Assembly (NCBI GenBank): GCA_009746045.1
Contig: RPFO01000348.1
Span: 1,372,301 to 1,436,300, forward strand
Reading direction: 5' to 3'
Length of the DNA: 64,000 bases
Source of the DNA: Mesostigma viride
Taxonomy: Eukaryota > Streptophyta > Mesostigmatophyceae > Mesostigmatales > Mesostigmataceae
Below the pieces are notes generated by a model. It was not told the DNA's origin and ran no database searches. It saw only the letters and a list, made by a program, of their open reading frames with translations. Made by a program: the position numbers and the translations under genes. Of this stretch, positions 10,301 to 21,900 are shown piece by piece (position 1 is the first letter of the stretch; every line of letters begins with the position of its first letter).

Positions 10301-12800
10301 TGATGGGACGACAACACCTGCGGGTTGGGTAGCGAGGGTAGGCCGTGATGATGGGACGACAACACCTGCGGGTTGGGTAGCGAGGGTAGGCCGTGATGAC
10401 GGGACGACAACACCTGCGGGTTGGGTAGCGAGGGTAGGCCGTGATGATGGGACGACAACACCTGCGGGTTGGGTGGCGAGGGTAGGCCGTGATGATGGGA
10501 CGACAACACCTGCGGGTTGGGTAGCGAGGGTAGGCCGTGATGATGGGACGACAACACCTGCGGGTTGGGTAGCGAGGGTAGGCCGTGATGATGGGACGAC
10601 AACACCTGCGGGTTGGGTAGCGAGGGTAGGCCGTGATGATGGGACGACAACACCTGCGGGTTGGGTAGCGAGGGTAGGCCGTGATGATGGGACGACAACA
10701 ACTGCGGGTTGGGTGGCGAGGGTAGGCCGTGATGATGGGACGACAACACCCGCGGGTTGGGTAGCGAGGGTAGGCCGTGATGATGGGACGACAACACCTG
10801 CGGGTTGGGTAGCGAGGGTAGGCCGTGATGACGGGACAACAACACCTGCGGGTTGGGTAGCGAGGGTAGGCCGTGATGATGGGACGACAACACCTGCGGG
10901 TTGGGTAGCAAGGGTAGGAAGCAACGACGGGAAGGCAGCTAACGTTCCAGCGGGTCAGGGAGTACGGAACGGTGACAGGAGTAAGAAACGGGGTTAGACG
11001 CCATGTCAGGAGTGGGTGATAAGCCAACGAGTGGCACCGAGGGCGAGGAGCTGACAGGCGTTGATGGAACAGATGGTTGTACTATGCTGAAAATGATATT
11101 GGTATTGCATCGTGCTGTGTTGCATTAGACCAACTGGACTAAATGAAGAGCGATACAATCTGTGCTTCCCACCACACATGAAATCATATTAGCTTAAATT
11201 ATATCAAATTAGATTACACGAATGCGTCACGGAGCACAAATCCTCGATACCCCAATCCCCATATACCCCCCAAACGGTATATATTTAGTGTGTGTGTGTG
11301 TGTGTGTGTGTGCGTGTGTGTGTGTGTTGGTGGGGGGTGGGGTGGTGTGTGTGTGTGGGGGGGGGGTACAGGTGCACTCACCATCGGGTTGTTCTCCATC
11401 GCCTTGCGCACCGACTCCAGCGCGGTGGCCTCGTCCTGCAGGAGCACCTTCTGGCCCACATATACCGCGTTGCTGCTGCTGTCCCCAAAGATGACCCACC
11501 AGCCCTCCTCCTGCATGCAATGACGATTTGACAATTATTTGAGGTCGATTAGATGATAAGTTCATCATATATTCATTTGACAATTATTCGAACCTGGAAT
11601 GGAACTGGTGCTCCAACTGGATCTGGTGATTCCGCCACGGCAGTTGCCAGTTGCCACGGGCGACCCCAGCAGCGAGATTCCGTGATTGGCATTTGTGTGC
11701 ATAGAGAAGCCCTGACCCGATGTAGGGAGCAATGGCGCAATACTGGAGGGTGAAGAGCCAGCAGAACATCGACTACGGCTTTGCAGGGTTGGCTTGCAAA
11801 CATGTTGGAATGAACCAATACAGGCACAGCAGCGAGCCGCCATAGACACAACCGTCCATAGTTGTACCCAAGAAACAGCATTGAATGGACTCAGCAACAC
11901 AAGAAACAGCATTGAATGGACTCAGCAACACACTAAACAGCATTGAATGGACTCAGCAACACAAGAAACAGCATTGAATCGACTCAGCAGCACACTTGCG
12001 ACATGAGCAAGGGTTCTCTTTTCAAAGGGGGGGTGGGGGTGGGGGGTATTCGACAGCCTAGAGCACATTCCTCCCTCCATCCACGCCCCCTGGGTGTTTA
12101 CCCATCCAGGACACCCCGTTGCTGTACCCACGATAAACGCGCACATGCGTCTAAGTCTGTGTCTAAGTAGCCAGGGCCACATTGCATTCATCTGGCGTCG
12201 CCGAGAGTACACGCTGGTGTATTGATTTATTGCTTTCCTTTTCATGTGCATGCGCTGGTGTAGGTTGTCTGGCATCCGGCACCTTCGTGCTTCAGCCTTT
12301 GCGTCTCGATGAGGCGTAGGGACCCTAGCCAGCATCAGCAAGACCAAACGACACACAACGTGTGTGCCCATAGTCGTGCGCCTGATTACTTACTTGCTTC
12401 ACACTCACTCTTCTGTTCCCTCGCCTCTTCATCACGGATGGCCAGGGGCGTGATCTACAACATTTAAGTCCGCGTGGTCTACGAAGGCTTCACAAAGCAG
12501 CAGCAAAAGCAGCAGCAGCAGCGGCGGCGGCGGCGCCCCTGCCGCCGCCGCCGATGACGCCGACAACGACAGCAAAAGCAGCAAAAGCAAAGGAGGAAGA
12601 CGAGGAAGACGAGGAAGACGAGGAAGACGAGGAAGAAGAAGAAGAAGAAGAAGAAGAAGAAGAAGAAGAAGAAGAAGAAGAAGAAGAAGAAGAAGAAGAA
12701 GAAGAAGAAGAAGAAGAAGAAGAAGAAGAAGAAGAAGAAGAAGAAGAAGAAGAAGAAGAAGAAGAAGAAGAAGAAGAAGAAGAAGAAGAAGAAGAAGAAG

Positions 12801-12832
<32 letters not shown>

Positions 12833-12894
12833 GAAGTAGAAGAGGCGGCAGCAGCAGCGATGGCGGCGGCAGCAGCGGTGGCGGCGGCAGCAAC

Positions 12895-12925
<31 letters not shown>

Positions 12926-15900
12926 GCAGCAGCAGCAACAATAATAATAATAATTGTTATAATATAATACGATTACTATTATGGGCAGGACACACATCCA
13001 CCACCCACCTTTGGCAGCGGGTAGTAGGGCGAATGCACGAAGGCGTGCATGCCCCCCTTGGGCCGCGAGACGCGCACCCAGCAGCGCAGCGTGACCGTGT
13101 CGCCCTCCAAAATGGCCTCCTCCTGGTCCGTCTGGCATGACCCCTCTGCGGGTATGATTAGCAAGGGTGGTAGTATTAACCAGGGCATGGCACGACCCTT
13201 CTGCGGGTATGATTAGCAAGGGTGGTTTTATGATTAAGAGCAAGGCGTTGCTGTTGGTATCGAGGGCAAGGGGTTTTACAGAGCAGCCGGTATGTGGACA
13301 ACAAGCAGTTGGGAAACAGGCAGCCACAAGGAGGTGAGGAGAGAAGGGGAGAACCAAACCTCCCAAAATGACTGATATTGTTGGGCACACAAGCAGGGGG
13401 GGCAAGAGAAGGGCGAGTAGCGGCTCACAGGGAAACCTCTATTGGATTCTAATTTTCTAGCAAGAGCGCCAGGTGGGGTGCCAAGGGCGGGGCCGGGCTT
13501 GGGGGTGCGACATGGCCGCTGCCAAGAGAGGTGGGCAGAAAGGGGCAAGGGCCAGGTCAAGGCACGCAGGACGCTGACACGACAGAAGCGGCTAAAGGAC
13601 GGTTCCCAGGCCGACGGTGGGGATATACAGCCGCGGGACAAAAATTGACTCGTAGTTACTACTGCCTACGCACGCACTACTGACTACTGCCTAATGCACG
13701 CACTATTGACTACTGCCTGTCACACGCACTGCTGACTACTGCCTGCCGCACGCACTGCTGACTAAAACCTGCCGGGCGCACTACTGGCTAACATCTGATG
13801 CACAACTACTGACGGCTACTGACTAACACCTGAAGCACGTACGACTGCCTGCTGCCCAAAGCACGCACCGACGTCCACCGTGGGAACGATGGCCAGTGTC
13901 TCGATGACGTCGTCAATCGCCTGGTCCGTCATGCGGCCCAGCGAGCGCAGTATCTCCACCTGTTCCTCGCGCGGCCGCTCCAGCAGGTCCTGAAGGCAGT
14001 TGACCCTCTGGGAGTGGCATCGACCGCAGTGGGGTGAGCGGTGGCATCCACCGCCGACACGGGGCACATGCAGTTGAAATACAGCATGAGAACACAAGGG
14101 TGTGAGCACAAGTGGCCAGTTTTGTCGTCAGATCAGAAAGCAACAAACGTGAAAACGATAGCGGCCCAAATATGAGATTCCACGGAACACATAAAATTAG
14201 AAAGCCCAGAATCTGCCAGCAAGGAATCGAACATAGGACCTTTGGCTTGATAGGACCAGTATGATCGTGACGTGATACACAGCAGGAGAGGACCAATGTA
14301 GAACGGGTGTGAGACTAGTTTACAGCATGACCTTGCGCGCGTGCTTCTTGAGGTCACGCACACCCAACAGTTCCCACTCGAAGGTCACACCCACCAAGCT
14401 AATCCTAACAAACTTGTTCTTGTCAGGATCACCCACCTCGTGCGCACATCCGCCAATGCTGGGGATTTGCGGACAAGGCGGACAATTCACGCCGGGAAGT
14501 CGCGTGCACTCAGTGACCATTCGCTCACAGATATCTGCCCTGCCTCAAGGGTAGGCTGCGCTAATCGGGCGCAGGAGCACGCCGTCAGCAGCGAAAGGTC
14601 GGCGGCACGCGTACGTACTCGCCCTGCCGCAGCCACACAAACCCACGACATGAAATGATGCCCACCTTGCGCGCGAGCTTCTTGAGGTCGTCCACCTGCA
14701 GAAAGGGCAGCTGCAGCAGCGACGCCTTGGCGTCGCTGTCCTCCTTGGAGCCCCCCTTGTCCACCTTGCGCGCCGAGATGGGCACGCCCTGCGCACAGAT
14801 CAGGGTGGTAGTTACGGATATCGACCGGCAGAGGCAGCAGCATAAGGACCATCATCAGCGCACATGGCGAAAATAGAGATGAGCAGACTGGAAAAATAAG
14901 ATTTATCATTTGGTATTAGACAGCGGGAGCAGCAGTGGTCATATCATACGGAAGGGCAGTGCTTAATATTACTAAAAGGGCCAACAGCGGTGCTCATTGC
15001 AACCACAGAGATGGGCATGCCCTGGCCATTAAAAAAATATATATATTTACCTGAAGTGACACATTCATCACTTTTCGTTATACTGATAAAGGGAAGGTAG
15101 CAACAAGAAGGCCATAAGCAATATCAGAAACACTATCAGTGTCCCACCTGGACCCATCAGAAATGTGGAAACTCTGTGCAAGTGCAATCCACGCACACAA
15201 GTGTTTTCCAAGTCAAATTGCTACTTATGCTAGTACTTATGCTACCACTTACTTATGTTACTATTTGCTAGCACTTATGCTGCAGCTTCCGGTGCTACTA
15301 GTTATGCTGCTACATACGCTAGTACTTATGATGCTACCTAAGCTGCTACCTATGATAGTGCTTAGGCTACTACGTATGCTGCTTAGGTGGCAGCTGCTAT
15401 TAGGCTGTTTCTTAAGCTGCTACTCATGCCGCTACGGCATGCTGCCTGTGATGGCTTACAATGCCCCCACGTACACTGCGTGCAGGGCCGCCCACACAAC
15501 CCACACGCCCTCCCGTTGCTGCAGCGCTGCAAACCACGAATGCCCTGCCCCATCACTCCATCCACAACGGCACATGTTTTTTCCTGTCCCAGGGTGTGCA
15601 AGGGTACCTATCCCAAGATGCGCAAGGGTCCTTGGCCCACATCACCACGCGTGGTTGGCTCGATGGGGTGGCACTGCCGTACCTGGATAAAGCATTGGGA
15701 GAACTGCAGAACGCTGACGGACGCACGCATGTAGCCGTATGGGCTGTGGTAGGGGTCCGGGTGGAGGGACACCTGTGGAACGGTTCAGGGTTTAGGGTTA
15801 AGGGTTAAGGGCGCATAGGCATAGAGGCAAGGTGGGAAACATCAAGAGTCAAGGAGCGTCAACAAACAAGGGAATGCCGATAAAACATCTTGGTAGAGTG

Positions 15901-18900
15901 ATACCTGCGGCAAGGGATACAGGCATGGAGAAAGACGGAGACATCAATGGAGAAGAAGAACATGGAGAAGAATAAAGAAACGTCAACAAGGGGCGAAACA
16001 CTGGAGAAGACGCTTCAACCAAACTGATTTTAATCATTTTGCGCTGTACCATTTTGCTTCTATAACAGCAATGGTGTTTCACCAGCATAATAACACAATT
16101 GACTGCTAGTCTCCCTCATAGTTCTTGGTACCAGTATTTACGCGATACACATGAATCAATGCTGCTGCCCCTCACAAGCATGATTAATTTTGAAATACCT
16201 GTGCTGCTGCCCCTTTTTAGCATGGTTACTTTTAAAACACTTGTGCTGGTGATCGTCACCAGCATGAGCGCATCCAGTAGCCGCGGTGCTTGCACTTTGA
16301 ACAGAGCGGACGCATGACGTATGTCTTTATTTAGTTTTATGCTACTGCCACTCACCAGCATGACAAATGAATTATGCTCATCGTGGTGATCCTGTCGCCC
16401 CTCCGTAGCATGGTTGCTTTATATAAAACATTCTGCCGCCCCTCACCAGCATGACTACTTTATATTATTTATTCTACCGCCCCTCACCAGCATGAGCGCG
16501 TCCAGCAGCCGTGGCACCAGCGCGAGCGTTGCCGCAAAGTCTTTCTTGAGCGTGGGCGCGACCTGTTCATCCGCACGCATCATCTGTGCCACCACCAGTA
16601 GGTTCGCCTGCGCCTCGTCATGCCAGGGGACAGTGGCCAGGAAACGGCAACCTCGTTTTTCATTGGGAACTGGGGATATGAGCACGCGTTGAGCACGCGA
16701 TGGCCAGGGAACCGCAGACAACCGAGTGTGTTTGGTGGGAACAGATGAATGGGTATGCTTCTGCGATTCGAACACGCCTCACGCAGAATTTGGCGGGTAT
16801 ACGTAGGGGGCTACTGGTCCTATGGATCAGGATTGGAGGAAACAGCGCACAGCCATGCACCATGCGGTACGAGGGAGGAACACTGGGCGTTGAAAGGAAC
16901 GGGTCCAAGGCAATAATGTGCGGCAATGCACGATTCACACAAGACAATCCACAACCACACACGCTGGCCAAGGAACAACGGGCAATCATGCATACTTGCC
17001 GCCCCCTAAAAGAGGGCTTCTCAGGGCAATATCCAGAACATGCGTGTTTCTTAGCATATATAGCATGGAAATTTCTTTTCTCCACGGGAGAGCGCAAGCA
17101 ACTTGGCCGGAAGAGCCCACGCTGAGCCTCCCCACTAGAAAGAAACAAATACCTTCAAAGGCGCGTCTAAGCAATGCCAGGCAGGTGAATACATCATCAG
17201 ATAATACGTCGTATCAAGGCCACCGCCAAAACCTCCCATAATAATATGAGCAACAGTACGCCACCAATTAGCATGCGTACGCACCCGGGGGGGGGGGAGA
17301 GGGGGGGGGGGGGGGGGGCGGCCAACTGTGGTCACTTAATCACTGCTGCCAGCTGCCTTGGGGCGCCTTGCTAGCTTGATCACACAAGCTAAACAGAGCT
17401 GAATTGGTGGCTGTACTTGGTGGCTGATTGTATTGTGACTACATACATGCACAAGCGGCCACACGGGCGCTCACGTTGTAATATGACGATCCACGGGTAC
17501 TGGTTCCAGAATTTGGTTGTCTTCTTCTTAGGGCTCTTTGGGTTAACCACATCTCGATAAGGCCACTACCTAGCAGCCACCGCGATGCATACCTTGACCA
17601 TCCAGGGGTACTGGTTCCAGAATTTCTCCGTCTCCTTCTTGATGTTCTTCGGGTCCAGCCCAAGCTCCCCCTTCACCTCCTTGAAGAGCACGTTGAGACC
17701 TTCCTGCTGCGCGCGAAGCACACCCAGGTGGTAGAACTCCTCCGCCTTGAGGATGACCTCCATCACCTTGCTGGGGGGGGGGAGGAAGAATTCAGGGGAG
17801 GGAAAGCGAAGGGACAGAATCGGTGGCAGGGGTTAGCAGCAAGGTGTGGCAGAGAGGGGGTATGGCAGCGATTTGGGAGGGGAGGAGGGAGAGAGGAGGA
17901 TCTCAATCACACTGCTAGGAAGGGCAAGAAGGAAATACTCACTGAAGTAAATGTATCTTTTGCCCTGCCGAACATGGTGCACGGCTGAGATAGGGCAAGC
18001 GCACAAGCTGAGGCAGGGGGGCGGCGGGGGGGGCAAGGCGCGCATATGGGCACGGGCACACCATACCAGCGTCCAAACAAAAGAGGCGACCGAAGGAGAC
18101 ATACACGCAAGTAGGCACACATCCGGCTGCTCGGATCGCAAGGGGCATCACAAGGGTGCGTGCGAGCCCCTCCCATATTTTGCGACAACTCTTGGAACTA
18201 GGCCGTCATGGACGCACAAGAGGCCACAAATACCAGGACACAAAAAGCCACGAATAGGACGCCACGAATACAAAGCCAGAAGAGACCATGAGAAGAGTGC
18301 AACCCACCAACGTGGCGGGTTGTATTCTGGTCGCCACCAACGTGGGCGTGAGCTCCTCGTCAGTTCCCATCCTTCGTTTCCTCCTTAGTTTCCCGGATCG
18401 CTACCATCGTGTATGAATTGTCTTGGAAAGATATCAACGTGGCCCAATCGTGGGCGCACCCACCTGGGCGCGAGCCCCTCCTTGCATCACATCCACTCTC
18501 TACTGGATGTTGGACTTTGCCGATGGCCACGAGCGAGAGGAACGTTGCGAGAAGGGCCATAAATAGATACGACAGTCGCCACTTACCTGGGCGCGAGCCC
18601 CTCCTTGCGCCGCATCCAATCCTGGAAGAAGGCCATGGTGGACCTCATGACCCGGTTGCCCATGTACTTGGATGAGGAGGAGAGGTAGACGACGCAGACC
18701 AGCAGCGGGGCGATGATGCCCAGGCCCACAAGCGCCAGCAGAAGGGGCCCGCTGGCGGTGTTCTTGTCCAACATGAAGGTGGGCAGGGCGATGCCCACGG
18801 CCATGTGCTGCCAGGGGTGAGAGGTTGGTGGCAATGTGGGGTTGAGTGACAGGGCCACGTGGGGTGGTTTCTTGAGAGCAGAGCAATGAGCGGTCAGGAC

Positions 18901-21900
18901 AACGTGGGGTTCGCTAACAGCAACTTGGGGTGGGTGGCGGAAAGCGGGACAATGAGTGGCGAGGGAAAGGGCGCGGAAGGGCGAGGAAGGGCGAGGGCGA
19001 GGAAGGGCGAGGAAGAGCGAGGAAGGGCGAGGAAGGGCGAGGAAGGGCAAGGTGGGCCAAGATGGGGTTGCGCCAAGGGCGACATCTGGGTATTGGTGGA
19101 GGGCAGGGCAAGGAGTGGCGAGGGGCAAGGGCAATAAGTGGCCAGGGCAAGGGCCACATGGGGATGAGCGCAGGAAAACATGGGAGTTGCCTCATCTGAC
19201 GGCCACCCGGGAGGCCTCTTATCCCTACTTGCCACCTGGGTTGCCATGATTTCCCTACATGCTGCGCATCCAAGCGGCCTTTTGACTACCTTCCTGGTGC
19301 CCAATCAACTCATGTTGAGGTCACTCAACTAAATAGTGGCTCCTCAAAAGCTCCCCAGCCAAGCAGCCATGGATGCCAGACCTAAGCATCTCAGTGAAAG
19401 TAGCTCCTTACCTGCTCCTTACCATCCCGGTGGATAACACCCCTCACCTGCTGCCCATCCGGGTGGCCATACTTCTCGTAGTTCTCTCGCATCACAGGGT
19501 CTGTGAGCGCTTTGTACGCCTTGGTGATCTTCTCCGCAAAGTAGGTCGCCGCCTCTGCGAGGAACGAAACATGAGAACAAGACAAACAGCACGGTGCCAT
19601 AAAGCGACAAAAGGTGCTGTGAGCTCTTTTGATCAAAGTGGAAATAGCATTTCCACAATCAACATGCAAACTTACATGCAGAACAGGTTCGACATTTTAG
19701 TCACGGGAGGCCGGGGGGAGGGAGTTACTTATGCGATGCTAATGGTAGGCCTGGGGCGCGCACGTCCCTGCAGAATACACAGATGGAATCCAATGGGTGC
19801 CAGCTGCTAGGACTAAGCTCGGCCCCTATGTCGGCCTAGACGATCAGGACACATTGTAAGTTGAGGAGGCGCCAACGGTGCCGAGGGCATGGCCAGCTAT
19901 GGATGCGCCAAGTTGCACAACCGCCATGGCAGACGCATGCAGCACCGTTTTAAAAAGCACACAATGTTTCATTGTTCGTGCCCTCATAAGTCAAAACAGC
20001 AAACCTTACCTTTGCTCTTGTGTGCTTAACCTCTTGTTTACTATCCCCATGCGCGCCAACCCCATGCGCACCAACCCCATGCGCGCCAACCCCATGCGCG
20101 CCAACCCCATGCGCGCCAACCCCATGCGCGCCAACCCCACAACCCCATGCGCGCCAACCCCATGCGCGCCAACCCCATGCGCGCCAACCCCATGCGCGCC
20201 ATGACCGACAAGTTAACATCATATGCAGCCCATCAAATGCGCCCATGTGGGTGCAAACCCTGTAGTGCAAGAACCTGGCACAAGGCCGCCCCATGATTTC
20301 TGTTCTCTGTACGCTCTCCCTGCCCGTTCCACCGCCACATACCCCATCCCCCGTGTGTACACGGTGCCCAACCCCCTCCTCGTCCTTCTTTCCTCACAAC
20401 CCCCCACCTCCCTGGCCATGACATGGCACCAAGCACCAGGGGTATAGCACTATATCGACGGCACTATGTAGCACTATTTAGCATTCCTTAGCACTACATG
20501 GGACCTATATAGCACTGGCACATGCATGCCTTGCAACCCAACTCAGCCATGTCTACAAGGAAGACTGTGCCGACTACCCCCCGTCACATCACAGCACCAG
20601 CCACCGTACCCCCCCGACCACATACTTCAAATCACATCACACCACATATCGAATGGCACATCGAATGGCGCACGCACCACAACCCCCATGGTCGCCACCA
20701 AGCCAAATGTTTACTGGCCACGTGCACGCCCACCCCCAGCCCTTGGAGCAAATGCAGCCATTCCCACCTTTCCATCCCATATCTACTGCCTGCCCCCCAT
20801 CCCATATCTACTACATGCCCCCCATCCCATATCTACTACACATCACACATCTACTGGTGCATGCGTGCCCACGACCACCCCATCGCAACTCACAGCACAG
20901 CACGCGGCCACCCCCCACCGCACCCCATACACCGCCACTAGCACACATCTACCACCCACCAGGGTCGGGGTTCTTGTCGGGATGGTACTTGAGCGACTTG
21001 CGCCTATAAGCCTGCTTGATCTCCTGCTCGCTTGCCGAAGGGCTGACGCCCAGCACCTCGTAGGGGTCAAATACCGCCGCCTGGTGGGGTGGGGGGGAAG
21101 GAAATGGGGAGGGAGAGGGGGGAAAAGAGGCAGGGCAAAGGGGGCCAGGAAATAGAGGGAGCGGCGCAAAGGTCAGGGCGTGAGGGGGGCAGGGCATGAG
21201 GGGGAAAGGGCATGAGGGGGAAAGGGCAAGGGTTTGACAAGTGCCTGGATTAATCCTTTCATCTAACATAGGGGGCCGGATTCATCCTTTCATCTAACAG
21301 AGGGGGCCGGATTCATCCTTTCATCTAACAGAGGGGGCCGGATTCATCGTTCTGGTTGGGAAGGCAGGTGAGGGGCTGGGACTAGGGGGGCAGGGGGCAG
21401 GTGGTAAGGGGGTAGAAGGCAGGGGTATGGCATGAAGGTGGTAGGTAGGGGTACCGGGTACGGTATTCTCATTCTGATCAGGCACTCCGCAAAGGTGAAA
21501 ACCTTTGCGTTCAGTGCCGGGCCGCGGAAAACGCGGAAAACGCGATCTGCAAATGAATCCGACCGGAATCGAACTGGGGACCTCTCGCACCAATTTTGCT
21601 GACTATAGGACGGACGTCTCCGGTTACCATGGCATCGCCAACTTACACCTACAGTCATCCGCAAAAGTTCTCCTGTCCGGGGAGTGATGCAAGCCTTTCG
21701 GATTTGGTACTAGATAAATCACTCGAGATCTGTGTGTAGGAGTACTACACACGGTATGGTATTTTCCTCCCCTATCGTCCCACTGCCAAGTGCTGGCCTC
21801 TGTCCTGTCAGTATAGTAACTGAAAAACGATATTAGTCTGTGTGTATGACCTCAGCATCCACACATCATGGCCTCTGGCTAAGAAACAGGCTGGCTGTGA

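Noticed and set aside
9407-10960. Regularly spaced repeats resembling a CRISPR array
   Set aside because: Repeats are head-to-tail without unique spacers, no cas genes occur, and the host is eukaryotic.
9768-11027. Long open frames (up to 419 codons) of 16-residue repeats on both strands
   Set aside because: They arise from a stop-free 48-bp minisatellite inside a SEC63 intron. Four or more frames are open at once, and none has non-repeat coding sequence or splice support.
12554-12967. Poly-Glu/Ala protein
   Set aside because: Translation of GAA/GGC triplet repeats in a SEC63 intron; the opposite strand is equally open.
14125-14290. Functional tRNA gene
   Set aside because: Only the T-arm/B-box part is tRNA-like and the rest is shared with a dispersed repeat at 50.9 kb, so a SINE is more likely.
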